From IMG/VR virus record IMGVR_UViG_3300032235_000859, positions 1-20,293 of that record: DNA of 20,293 bases; one strand, given 5' to 3'. A program made the translations under genes and the position numbers. Positions 1 through 7,963 of this stretch are shown one piece after another. The notes beneath the pieces were generated by a model that had not been told where the DNA came from, searched no databases, and worked only from the letters and a program-made list of their open reading frames with translations. Origin of the DNA: a virus. Position 1 is the stretch's first letter; the number at the start of each line of letters is the position of its first letter.

Positions 1-39
1 GTCAACGGGACGACCTACTACGTCCCCGCTAGGTCGTGA
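1..39 (+). CDS. 3' end of an upstream gene (partial)
   Basis: Frame 1 is open from the left edge and reads VNGTTYYVPARS before a TGA at 37-39. Only 12 residues are visible, so no function can be assigned. The reason to believe it is real is that its TGA overlaps a GTG start as GTGA, the same tight packing seen at the later gene junctions. By context it is probably another virion or tail protein. Confidence 0.6.
   Translation, partial: VNGTTYYVPARS
36..39 (+). promoter_or_regulatory. GTGA stop/start overlap (translational coupling)
   Basis: The upstream TGA (37-39) overlaps a GTG start (36-38). This favours GTG36 as the start of the 510-residue gene. A purine-rich AGGGGG lies at 45-50, inside the gene and only 3 bases before an alternative ATG at 54, which is too close for a standard ribosome binding site. 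ATG54 remains possible. Confidence 0.55.
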
Positions 40-1568
40 TTCGCAGGGGGTCCATGGTCGTACCTACGGCCCCCTACATTCCCCACCACCCGTGGCAGGT
101 GGAGTGGAATAGGGGCTCCAACCTGAGATGCCACATAGGCATCATCTCGGACATCGAGGCATTGGAAAACGAGGAATGGAAGCCAAGGCGGTTTCCAGAG
201 AAGGCCCACATGTCCATGATTGTGAACCAGCAGGGCATGACTAATAGGGCTTTTGCCCAGAACAAAGTCAGAATGGCCTCTAAGGCCTTTACGACTGGTG
301 CTAAAAGCGGCTCGGCCATGCTACGCAAAAACGTCGATGGGTTTGGAAGGTGCGACCAGAATAACTCTGAGCCGCTGGACGAGGAAAAAGGCTATGTCGA
401 GTGGGCCGAAAGCGACCTTATCGGCACCAACCACCCAGACAGCATTTACCTGATACTGCACAAGTCTGGACTGTATTGGTACATCAGTTGGGTCGCACAG
501 GCCGACCTTGAAGATTCCGACATCAGAATAGCGGTCATCAAGAAAAACGGGAATGGCGGGCTCAGGTCGTGGCAACTGTTTCAGTTGTGGAAAAGCGACA
601 TCAGCGGCATAGGCACAACCGACGAGCAGTTTCAGGTAACGCACTTCCTTGGCGACCTTTTCAAGGTTAATGGGGGCTTCTGTTCATTCAACCAGCATTT
701 TACGCACCTTCAGGCCGACGCCAGCGGAAACATCACTGGGGACCGCTCATCCCTAGTTTACATGCCTTACGGTGAAGTAAGCAGAGGCACCATTGAGATA
801 ACAAAGCCAGTCGTATGGGGAGGAAGCATCCCAAAGAGCGACCCATTCACATCGCCAACAATTCCTCCAGCAAACCCTACATTTGAAGACAGTTATTTTT
901 TCTGCGACCATACGGTAAGCGAACAATGGAGCGTGATTCTTGGGCATGCTGTTCCGTCTTCGCATCTTCCGTGCGTCTACATAGTTCCTAGGTCATTCGC
1001 CCAAAGTAACCTTAAAATCAACAAATGGTCGCCTTCCTACGGATTTGTTTTCAACATTCCAACTGACGAAGAACAGTATACCTACTACAACGTCGACGGC
1101 TACGAAGGAAACCTTACCTCTGGTTTTACCTACACGCTTGGAGGGGACTTGATTAATGGATACTACCTTGAGTCTCAGCCTTGGACGCTTCCCAGCCATA
1201 AGCACATGCTTCCGCTCAATAGATTTTATCGAGACATGAAAGCCGTGTGGGTGCACGTTGGCTTTATGGGGAAAGTAATTGCACATCTTGATTGGTCGTC
1301 TGAATCAGAGTCTTGGACAATAAAGCAATACCACAAGGGCAACGCAGACATTCCTAACAGTGAAGCCAAGTTTGTGTACAAGATAAACCAAACCCCAGAC
1401 ACGTACAACGAAGCCGAAAATCCTCCATACTACTTCTTTCAAGAGTTTAACTGGTCTACGTCTTTCAGAGTCGCAAAGAATCTAGGAGACATAAACTCCT
1501 CCGCAAACTTGATGTGGCAGGATTGCAATCACGACAGCAACAACTCAAATAGGCTCATCGAATACTGA
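36..1568 (+). CDS. putative virion/tail-associated protein, unrecognised (510 aa)
   Basis: I do not recognise this family. The protein is 510 residues if it starts at GTG36 (504 from ATG54); an in-frame TAG at 30-32 prevents a longer start. It is rich in Trp, Tyr, Phe and His, with many short alternating hydrophobic/polar stretches that suggest mostly beta structure. It has no signal peptide, membrane segment or catalytic motif that I can see. The next gene begins one base after its TGA and looks like a head-tail stabilisation or tail-hub protein, so a role as an adaptor, tail component or receptor-facing protein is likely by position only. By count, GC over 961-1560 is about 45%, lower than the start of the gene (55-63% in sampled lines) and the rest of the window. 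That suggests this part has a different history or is fast evolving. Existence of the gene is secure; function is inferred. Confidence 0.8.
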   Translation: MIRRGSMVVPTAPYIPHHPWQVEWNRGSNLRCHIGIISDIEALENEEWKPRRFPEKAHMSMIVNQQGMTNRAFAQNKVRMASKAFTTGAKSGSAMLRKNVDGFGRCDQNNSEPLDEEKGYVEWAESDLIGTNHPDSIYLILHKSGLYWYISWVAQADLEDSDIRIAVIKKNGNGGLRSWQLFQLWKSDISGIGTTDEQFQVTHFLGDLFKVNGGFCSFNQHFTHLQADASGNITGDRSSLVYMPYGEVSRGTIEITKPVVWGGSIPKSDPFTSPTIPPANPTFEDSYFFCDHTVSEQWSVILGHAVPSSHLPCVYIVPRSFAQSNLKINKWSPSYGFVFNIPTDEEQYTYYNVDGYEGNLTSGFTYTLGGDLINGYYLESQPWTLPSHKHMLPLNRFYRDMKAVWVHVGFMGKVIAHLDWSSESESWTIKQYHKGNADIPNSEAKFVYKINQTPDTYNEAENPPYYFFQEFNWSTSFRVAKNLGDINSSANLMWQDCNHDSNNSNRLIEY

Positions 1569-1569
1569 C

Positions 1570-2994
1570 ATGCCACGCGAATTCCAGCAGGACGGAGAGG
1601 TTTTCTTCGGGGGCTTCAACAGTTTCCCAAACAGTGCCGCCTTCGATGCCAACAAGGGCATCCTAGAGTCGGTCATCAACATGCGTATCGACGCTGGAGT
1701 CATGCGTCCTCGCGGCGGCTGCGTTAAGGTCGCAGACCCACTGCTCAACGACTGTGCCTACGCGGCCTCGTCCCATGGCGTCGAGGACTACATCCACATT
1801 TTCTCCGTCGGCGGTCAGGTAAAAAGCCTCTGCACGACCAACCCATACGTCACTCCGACCACCCAGCCAACGCCTCCAAGGCCATACATCAAGTGCTCAG
1901 GGCAGGGCTACGCAACCCTAGGGTCTATCGAGGCCGCTAATGCCCAATACTGGAACGGGGCTTATGACTTTACGACCTGTTGCAACGTCGTTGGACGGAT
2001 GGCCTACGCCAAGGGCGACCAAATCTGGTTCAGCCTTTTCGGAGGCATCCAGCCATTCGACCCAGACACCGTTTCCCTTACCCTAGGGACGTACGACGAC
2101 ATCCTTAAACTGCACTACTCCAACGCCACCCGTAAGTTGTACGCTTTTGGTGCTTCTAGCGTGTACGAGATAGAGCCAGCCATCACGGCCGCCGCCCTTT
2201 CCGAGGGTAAGCCCAATGAAGCCTTCTTTACCAAGGTCAGGCTTCTTTCCGCCCAAGAGGGAATTGCCGCTCCAGACACGGTTGGCGAGACGAACGGTGC
2301 AATCATGTGGTTGGACAACGGTGGCCTTAACAAGATAGACCTTGGGAAGGGCATGATTGAAGGAGAACTGCCCATCACGCTCCAAGTTAACGACATCTTT
2401 GGTGGTCGTGGTAGCACCGAACTGGCCAATTGCACGGCTATCGGCGTTCAAGGCCGCTATTACATCGCCTACCCTCAAGTCGGCGAAACGACAAATACCC
2501 GCGTCTTGGTGGTCAATACCGCTCTTGGAGGCTTGTTTGAGTCCATTGACGTGTATCCATTCGCCATCAAGCACCTGCTCAAGGCTAGGGACGCCACTGG
2601 CTTGCTTAGGGTCTTTGCCGTGACGCCCAATGGCACTGTTTACAGGCTGGACGACGGCGACACGGACGCTGGAACGGCTATCACAGCCTCGTTCAGGACC
2701 AGAGACTACAACTTTAGGACCGACTTGGACAAGCGGTACGACGCCGTGACCATGAAGATGGACACCAAGGGTTCAGCCAATGTCGAAATGCGGTTCCTGA
2801 CCGTCAACCCAGACTCGTCCACGCCCATTGACAGAATCAACGGCAACCTAGGCACAACGGTTCGGCGTGCTTTGGCTGGGAAAAAGTCCATCGGTGCTAA
2901 GATTGAAGTGGTTGTTTCTGCTGGTCGACCTCACTTCTACTCTGTATCTGTTGATGCAACGATTGCTGGCCGCTCCATCTTTAGCGTATTCTAA
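1570..2994 (+). CDS. putative phage stabilisation / tail-hub beta-propeller-type protein (474 aa)
   Basis: The N-terminus contains GGFNSF (residues 14-19), then a spacer leading to VMRPRGG (44-50). This order, a 'GG[FL]N' turn followed by an 'N-x-R-x-(D/N)-x-G-x-(L/M)-R-P-R-x-G' segment, is typical of the phage family that includes head-tail stabilisation proteins (P22 gp10-like) and related beta-propeller tail hubs. The middle is a series of beta-rich segments with turns such as YAFGASSVYEIEP. Residues about 370-412 (TASFRTRDYNF followed by DAVTMKMDTKGSANVEM) match the usual C-terminal beta-sandwich of these proteins. The length suits the family. It would act in the virion at the portal/tail interface. 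It starts one base after the preceding stop, and its TAA overlaps the next ATG. I have not done a database comparison, so the family is assigned by recalled pattern only. Confidence 0.65.
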   Translation: MPREFQQDGEVFFGGFNSFPNSAAFDANKGILESVINMRIDAGVMRPRGGCVKVADPLLNDCAYAASSHGVEDYIHIFSVGGQVKSLCTTNPYVTPTTQPTPPRPYIKCSGQGYATLGSIEAANAQYWNGAYDFTTCCNVVGRMAYAKGDQIWFSLFGGIQPFDPDTVSLTLGTYDDILKLHYSNATRKLYAFGASSVYEIEPAITAAALSEGKPNEAFFTKVRLLSAQEGIAAPDTVGETNGAIMWLDNGGLNKIDLGKGMIEGELPITLQVNDIFGGRGSTELANCTAIGVQGRYYIAYPQVGETTNTRVLVVNTALGGLFESIDVYPFAIKHLLKARDATGLLRVFAVTPNGTVYRLDDGDTDAGTAITASFRTRDYNFRTDLDKRYDAVTMKMDTKGSANVEMRFLTVNPDSSTPIDRINGNLGTTVRRALAGKKSIGAKIEVVVSAGRPHFYSVSVDATIAGRSIFSVF

Positions 2995-2996
2995 TG
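2992..2996 (+). promoter_or_regulatory. TAATG stop/start overlap
   Basis: The last base of the TAA stop is the first base of the next ATG (2994-2996). No Shine-Dalgarno-like purine run precedes it, so reinitiation by the same ribosomes is the likely mode of translation. Confidence 0.6.
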
Positions 2997-3695
2997 GCTC
3001 TCCCTGAAAAACTTTACGCAGACTACGATAAGACCACTGGTGAAGACCCAGAGGGGTTCAAGTTTGTCACCCGCGACCCAGCCAAGGAGATGGAGTACAC
3101 GGCCAAAACGCTGGCCGAGTTGATGGGGACGACTGGGTACTGGGCGACGGCAGAGAAAAATGTCGGCACCGTATTGACGGAGCGATTCAACACCTCCGAA
3201 TCATCGCTTTACAGCAACATCAGCACCCACTGGGCTAGCAAAATCAGCGAGATTACGACGGCCGCTGGTGGCACCAACGCTGATACTGCCTACAGCCAAT
3301 ACCTGCTTGGCATGAGTGCCGCCTTCGGGGGCGGGCATACCAACATCGGGGCCTTCATCGGCGTGAACAGTCAGGACAGGCGTTTGGCCATCATCGACAC
3401 GGCCACCAAGAACTTTGCTACCCTTGTTGGCTCTACGTTCCAAGCCGTCAGTGCCATGCCTCTGGTAGTGCCAATCGAATCGCAACTTGTGGCGGATTCG
3501 TGTGCCTCCGCCGTAGAGGCATACGCCATGGGCGAAATCAGAGCCCAGCAAATCAGGCAGTCTGCGGCGGGCGGAGAAGTCCTTTCTCAGGCCGAAAGTT
3601 GGATTTCCACTGGTTCTGGCGGTGTTCCTCCATACGAGGAAACCCTTGCCTATGCATCCGTCTGGGCCACTGGTGCCGCCGCATCTACCAAATAA
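2994..3695 (+). CDS. hypothetical virion protein, Ala/Gly/Ser/Thr-rich (233 aa)
   Basis: I do not recognise this family. The first 70 residues are charged and contain an acidic Lys/Glu/Asp-rich start. The middle (around residues 100-125) has a Gly/Ala-rich stretch including AAFGGGHTNIGAFIGV that is only weakly hydrophobic. The remainder is predicted helical and Ala-rich, with long runs of small residues near the C-terminus. There is no signal peptide or catalytic motif. It is coupled to the hub-type gene upstream by a TAATG overlap and is followed after 3 bases by another small helical protein. It is therefore probably a minor structural or internal virion protein; this is inferred from location and composition only. 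Confidence 0.75.
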   Translation: MALPEKLYADYDKTTGEDPEGFKFVTRDPAKEMEYTAKTLAELMGTTGYWATAEKNVGTVLTERFNTSESSLYSNISTHWASKISEITTAAGGTNADTAYSQYLLGMSAAFGGGHTNIGAFIGVNSQDRRLAIIDTATKNFATLVGSTFQAVSAMPLVVPIESQLVADSCASAVEAYAMGEIRAQQIRQSAAGGEVLSQAESWISTGSGGVPPYEETLAYASVWATGAAASTK

Positions 3696-3698
3696 TCA

Positions 3699-4322
3699 AT
3701 GAGAGACTTTCAACTAGGCGACTACAAGGGCGGACGTGATAGCATCACGGGCCTGATGGGTGCCGAAATCCCGCAACTCAAGAACCTCAACCAAGCCGCA
3801 CTTACATTCGGCTCGATTGGGCTTCAGTCCATGGCCCAGCGTCACGCACTCGAACAGAGGGCCGACGCCGAACTCAGGAACAAGATGATGCTCTCCAACC
3901 AGAGCCTAGCCCAGCAGATGGGGGTCGCTAGAAACAACTACGAGTTCATGAGCAGGGAGAAGGCCCTCGCCTCCGCCGCCGCCCAAGAGGCCGAAGCAGA
4001 GTCCATTAGCGGCCAAGAATCCGCCATGCTGGACTGGGCCTCCAATGTCATCGGTCTTTACGAGCCCAACAGCCCAGAGTACAAGCAAGCCGTCAAGACC
4101 TTCGACATGCTTAAGGGCAGACGGAAGGGTTCCAACGCCTTCAACAAGGGATACCTCAGTTTTGTCGGTGAAAGGAACATCAACGACATGATGAGCCAAG
4201 GTGCCGCTGGTGCCGCTGGCTGGCAGGAGGCAAAAAAGCCCACGCCCGCCGCAGACAAAAAGCCCGTCAAAAAGTCCGTGAAAGGGGCTTGGGCCGACAT
4301 AGACACAGATTTCCATTCCTAA
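3699..4322 (+). CDS. putative internal virion protein, helical (207 aa)
   Basis: Family not recognised. Residues about 25-110 form a long, Ala/Gln/Glu-rich helical stretch (for example HALEQRADAEL and AAAQEAEAES), suitable for a coiled coil. The C-terminus (179-195) is a Lys/Pro/Ala-rich, positively charged tail that could touch DNA. Small helical proteins like this lie between tail genes and large ejection-protein genes in many podoviruses (compare T7 gp14 by position, not by sequence similarity). It starts 3 bases after the preceding TAA and ends 1 base before the next ATG. No ribosome binding motif is visible before the ATG. Confidence 0.75.
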   Translation: MRDFQLGDYKGGRDSITGLMGAEIPQLKNLNQAALTFGSIGLQSMAQRHALEQRADAELRNKMMLSNQSLAQQMGVARNNYEFMSREKALASAAAQEAEAESISGQESAMLDWASNVIGLYEPNSPEYKQAVKTFDMLKGRRKGSNAFNKGYLSFVGERNINDMMSQGAAGAAGWQEAKKPTPAADKKPVKKSVKGAWADIDTDFHS

Positions 4323-4323
4323 A

Positions 4324-7092
4324 ATGCCGCAGAAAACCAAACAAGAACTTGAAGACGAGGAGTTGCTCAAGGATGCCAACAGCACCTTGACCCCAACTCA
4401 AGTAGGAACCGCCGCAACTGGCGTAACCGCTGGGGGCACCGCCGCCGCCCTTGCTAAGACTTTTGGACAAGGAAGCAGAAAGACCATTGGCGGCATGAGA
4501 ATCAACGCCAAGCCAGCCGCTGGTGCCTTGTCAAAGACGCTCACGAAATACGGGCTCAAGGCGACTGGGGTTGGCGGATTGGTGAGGTCCAATGTCGGCA
4601 TGGCCATAAGAGGTCAGATTGGGCGTGGCATCGACATGCTTTCAAAGGACACCGAAGAAGATACGGCCAAGAAGGTCGTAAGGTTCGCAAAAATGAACGG
4701 CGACGACATCTCTTACGACGACGCCCTAAGAATGGTTAAGGAGGCTGGCGACCCATACGCCAATTCTGGTGCTGGACCTGTCTTTGGATGGAGCCCATCG
4801 TCGCTTCTTGGAGACAAGGTAAGGGGCGTTGCGGATGCCGCTTATGGCGGGAACGCGGAGGTTAACCAAGGCAGTTACGGGACTGACAGGGCCATTCTTG
4901 AGAGCATGACTGGCGTCGGCGGGCTCATTGGCAGAATGATTAACAACAGAATTGAATCCTACGGGTACGACAGCCACGCCAAGATGCTCGCGGACGTCTA
5001 TCACTCCGATAAAGCCATGTCTGGCATTCAGGCTGCTGCCGTCAGAAATGCACTCCAGTTCATTGGGTACGACCCAGAGGCTGGATACGACAAGAAGACC
5101 GACACTCAAATGAAGGCATTGGCCCTCGACATGGCCAAGGACTGGTATCCGATGGTCTTCGACAAGAACTTTGACCCGAAGAAGCGTGAACTAAACGCGG
5201 ACGGCACCCCAAAGTACAAGTTTGGTCGTCCTCCAGTGGAGCCAGACGATGCACCAGCACCAAGACCGCTTTCTTCAACGGAAAGGGCGAAACAAATTGC
5301 AGCAGAAGACGAGAGAACTCCGCTGGAAGATAGATTTTCGCTTGATGAACTCGAATTCGAAAAACGGTATCTCGCCGACGTCCTTAATAGCCGTGATGCA
5401 ATGATTGCTCGGGGGGAATCGCCTGAATCCGCCGACGAATCCATTGCCTACGCAAGGAGCGAATTTGACCGAGTTCAGCGGGGGATTGATTCTGGGAAGG
5501 CACTCCCAACGGACCAATTCTATGCTAAGATGGCCGCAGATAACAAGGCTTCGGATGACGCCTATTTCGCCAAGGAAGCCGCTGAAAACGAAAAGCAGAG
5601 AAAGGCTCGTTTGTTTATGCCAGACTACGGCCCACCCGTTGGTCAAGCACCTCAGCAAAGACCAGTTCAGGTCAATAATGCTGGTGGCCCAGTTCCAAAG
5701 GGAACGTACTGGAGTAACTATGATGGGAAGTACATGCCCCTCGATGACCAAAGCATTCAGGTAAACCAGCCGTACAACCCACCAGCAGACCCCAGCCAAA
5801 TTCAGAGAGGCGGCGAAGCGTCGGACAATTCGTATGACGTGCAGGATGAAAGCGTTGAGCAGTTTGCCATTGGCGACAGCAGCCCGCATGGCCCTGAAGA
5901 ACCAATCATCCAATACAACAGCACGACCTCAAGCGGCACCACTGGCCCAACTGGCCCCGCTGGCACCGCTGGACCTAGTGGCGGAGCGACTGCCACAAAC
6001 CCAATCCCAGACCAAGCGTTGCGGCAGTACATGGCGTTGGACCCAGACCGCAGATGGATGCTCAAGGACGCCCGCACCATCGACAATGTCCAGTTCAACA
6101 AGGACATCGAAAACTACCTGATTAAGCATTACGGGCATGACAGAGCGATGATGGACCACATGCGTGGCCAGTTGTACATGGCCCAAGCGAGCAATGGCAT
6201 CACCAGAGAGGAGTACGACAAGGAAGCCAATGTTCCAAAACGCAACTACCTTGGTTCCACTACTGGCACCTCTCCTACGCCGACAATCTCTGGCGGCGTT
6301 ATTACTGGCGGCGTGAAGCCTCCATCCGTAACCGATGGAGTGGTCGCCAACGCGAACAAAGACTTGGAAGACAAGATTCAAAGGCAGAAACTGGCCACCC
6401 AACTCAGAGACACTCGATACGGCCTTAGCCCTAAAGCCTCGGAGCAGTGGGGCACGTGGGGTCTTGACGGCCAGCGTGGAAGCGGCCCAATGCCAGCAAG
6501 ACTGTTCGATGAGATGCTGAACAGGGATGCCGCAGACCCAAATAGTGCCCTGAACAAGGCCATGATTAGTCACAACGCTGGAAGGGCCCCTAACCCATAC
6601 GTCCTAACCCCTGCCGAAAAGCAACGCGGCGGAGACGAAGGTGTTGCTCTTGCGGCCAAATGGCTACGCCTCGGTGCAATTACCCCAGAGCAGATGCCTT
6701 CTCAGGAGAAGTTCTCTTGGAACACCAACAACCAATCGGATTACTTCGACAGAAGCCGCAAGAGCGGGTTCTTCAGCGGCGAAGAATCCATCCGTGCGAG
6801 ACAGGCCGATAGCATGGTCAGGGCTGGCAACAGCCTAGCCTCTGGCGTCAGAGACTTTATGTCCAACAACACAGTCGGTAGAATGGTTTCCCAGTCCCTG
6901 TTCGGCAACCAAGCGACGCCGCAACAGGCCCCCCAGCCAGCCGCTCAAGAACCAAGACAAGGCATGACGAGAAATTGGGGAGTCCTCAACTACCCTTCAA
7001 TGACTCCTCGTCCATCGACGACACAGCCAACTATCAGCGGATACAAGTTCCTCTCTGAACAGCCAGAAATGCTCAAGCCCAGAAGACAATAA
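4324..7092 (+). CDS. putative large internal virion protein with a collagen-like run (922 aa)
   Basis: I cannot assign a known family to this protein. Residues about 20-110 are Ala/Gly/Thr-rich and amphipathic, as in proteins that insert into membranes during DNA ejection. Residues about 150-290 look globular, with several Tyr-Gly-Tyr type turns. Residues about 300-430 are highly charged, helical and rich in Glu, Asp, Arg and Lys (likely coiled coil). Residues about 440-560 are Pro/Gly/Gln-rich and disordered, including six Gly-X-Y triplets at 538-555. The last 350 residues are mixed, ending in a Pro/Thr/Gln-rich, basic tail. No catalytic motif is evident. Position and composition suggest an ejection protein of the same functional class as T7 gp15/gp16 or P22 gp16/gp20, without visible sequence similarity. 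A tail-fibre role is the main alternative because of the Gly-X-Y run. Confidence 0.75.
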   Translation: MPQKTKQELEDEELLKDANSTLTPTQVGTAATGVTAGGTAAALAKTFGQGSRKTIGGMRINAKPAAGALSKTLTKYGLKATGVGGLVRSNVGMAIRGQIGRGIDMLSKDTEEDTAKKVVRFAKMNGDDISYDDALRMVKEAGDPYANSGAGPVFGWSPSSLLGDKVRGVADAAYGGNAEVNQGSYGTDRAILESMTGVGGLIGRMINNRIESYGYDSHAKMLADVYHSDKAMSGIQAAAVRNALQFIGYDPEAGYDKKTDTQMKALALDMAKDWYPMVFDKNFDPKKRELNADGTPKYKFGRPPVEPDDAPAPRPLSSTERAKQIAAEDERTPLEDRFSLDELEFEKRYLADVLNSRDAMIARGESPESADESIAYARSEFDRVQRGIDSGKALPTDQFYAKMAADNKASDDAYFAKEAAENEKQRKARLFMPDYGPPVGQAPQQRPVQVNNAGGPVPKGTYWSNYDGKYMPLDDQSIQVNQPYNPPADPSQIQRGGEASDNSYDVQDESVEQFAIGDSSPHGPEEPIIQYNSTTSSGTTGPTGPAGTAGPSGGATATNPIPDQALRQYMALDPDRRWMLKDARTIDNVQFNKDIENYLIKHYGHDRAMMDHMRGQLYMAQASNGITREEYDKEANVPKRNYLGSTTGTSPTPTISGGVITGGVKPPSVTDGVVANANKDLEDKIQRQKLATQLRDTRYGLSPKASEQWGTWGLDGQRGSGPMPARLFDEMLNRDAADPNSALNKAMISHNAGRAPNPYVLTPAEKQRGGDEGVALAAKWLRLGAITPEQMPSQEKFSWNTNNQSDYFDRSRKSGFFSGEESIRARQADSMVRAGNSLASGVRDFMSNNTVGRMVSQSLFGNQATPQQAPQPAAQEPRQGMTRNWGVLNYPSMTPRPSTTQPTISGYKFLSEQPEMLKPRRQ
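5935..5988 (+). repeat. collagen-like Gly-X-Y run inside the 922-aa protein
   Basis: Residues 538-555 read GTT GPT GPA GTA GPS GGA, six consecutive Gly-X-Y triplets with Pro at X or Ala/Thr at Y. Such runs form triple helices in phage tail fibres and some bacterial surface proteins. Six triplets is short for a stable triple helix, and the flanks are Ser/Thr/Pro-rich, so it may simply be a flexible linker. Confidence 0.75.
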
Positions 7093-7094
7093 CC

Positions 7095-7961
7095 ATGCCA
7101 GCCCCACTTACATACCTAGGCCAAAGGCTCTTTGGAAAAGCGTTCCAAGGCCTCGGAAAAAAGACGGCCAATGCCATCATAAGTCCCGGCCTTTGGGCCG
7201 AGGAACTTGGCAGAGTTCTAGGCCTGAACACCCGCGACCAGACTCAACGCCTTGTTAGAAAGGCAGTGAAGGGACGTGCTGGGCAGCAAGCCGTGGGAAC
7301 GCCGATGGTTGGCGTTGGGCCCATGCAGGTCCCAAATCCGAACTACAAGCCACCAGTCAAACCAATCAAGGCGAGAAAGGCTGTTTACGCTGATGTCGAC
7401 TGGGAGGACCAGCCGCTCACCCGTTCTGGCAAGGTTCTTCAGGGCCTTGGCATGGTTGGTGGCGTCGGCACCCTCGGTTACAACATGTTCAAGGGCGACG
7501 GAACCGAACCAGCCAAGGATGGAAATGGCGTCAAGAACCCAGCCTACAACGAGGAGTTGGCCAAGATTAGGACTAAGTTCCAAGGCGAAAGCCTTGGCGG
7601 GGACAATCTGTTTACCCCATCCAAGTACAAGGCTTTGCGTAGCCGTGCCACATGGGTGGACACGGCCATCGAGCAAATCGGCAAGGACAACTACATGCAG
7701 TTGAAGCAGCAGTTGGCCGATGGAACGCTTGAAGGCGGTGCCGCAAGGATGCACAGCATTCTCACCGACGCCCTTGCCGACATTGGCGACGAAGAAACGA
7801 TGAAGAATGCTGGTACGCAACCCTATGTATTGCCAGGACTTGCTAGCAAAGGTGACAAAAAGCGTGTCATCGTAATCACTCCGATGGTGGGTAAGGACAA
7901 GCAACTCAAGATTCACGCCCTCCAGTACGGCATCCACGAAGACGTTGAACCACAACAGTAA
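7095..7961 (+). CDS. putative internal virion protein with one hydrophobic segment (288 aa)
   Basis: Family not recognised. The N-terminal 65 residues are basic (many Lys/Arg) and Gly/Leu-rich. Residues 66-95 are Pro-rich and probably unstructured. A Gly-rich hydrophobic segment at about 113-132 (VLQGLGMVGGVGTLGYNMF) could cross or sit in a membrane once. The C-terminal half is more ordinary, with a helical section (LKQQLADGTLEGGAARM) and a short beta segment (KRVIVITPMV). A small protein with one Gly-rich hydrophobic segment between larger partners fits an ejection-complex component. It starts 2 bases after the previous stop, and its TAA overlaps the ATG of the next gene. Confidence 0.75.
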   Translation: MPAPLTYLGQRLFGKAFQGLGKKTANAIISPGLWAEELGRVLGLNTRDQTQRLVRKAVKGRAGQQAVGTPMVGVGPMQVPNPNYKPPVKPIKARKAVYADVDWEDQPLTRSGKVLQGLGMVGGVGTLGYNMFKGDGTEPAKDGNGVKNPAYNEELAKIRTKFQGESLGGDNLFTPSKYKALRSRATWVDTAIEQIGKDNYMQLKQQLADGTLEGGAARMHSILTDALADIGDEETMKNAGTQPYVLPGLASKGDKKRVIVITPMVGKDKQLKIHALQYGIHEDVEPQQ

Positions 7962-7963
7962 TG
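7959..7963 (+). promoter_or_regulatory. TAATG stop/start overlap
   Basis: The TAA stop at 7959-7961 shares its last A with the next ATG (7961-7963). No Shine-Dalgarno sequence precedes it, which suggests coupled reinitiation. Confidence 0.6.

Noticed and set aside
54-56. ATG at 54 preceded by AGGGGG as the start of the 510-residue gene
   Set aside because: The purine run is only 3 bases from the ATG, while GTG36 overlaps the upstream stop as GTGA, matching the packing of the other genes. ATG54 was kept as an alternative in the gene entry.
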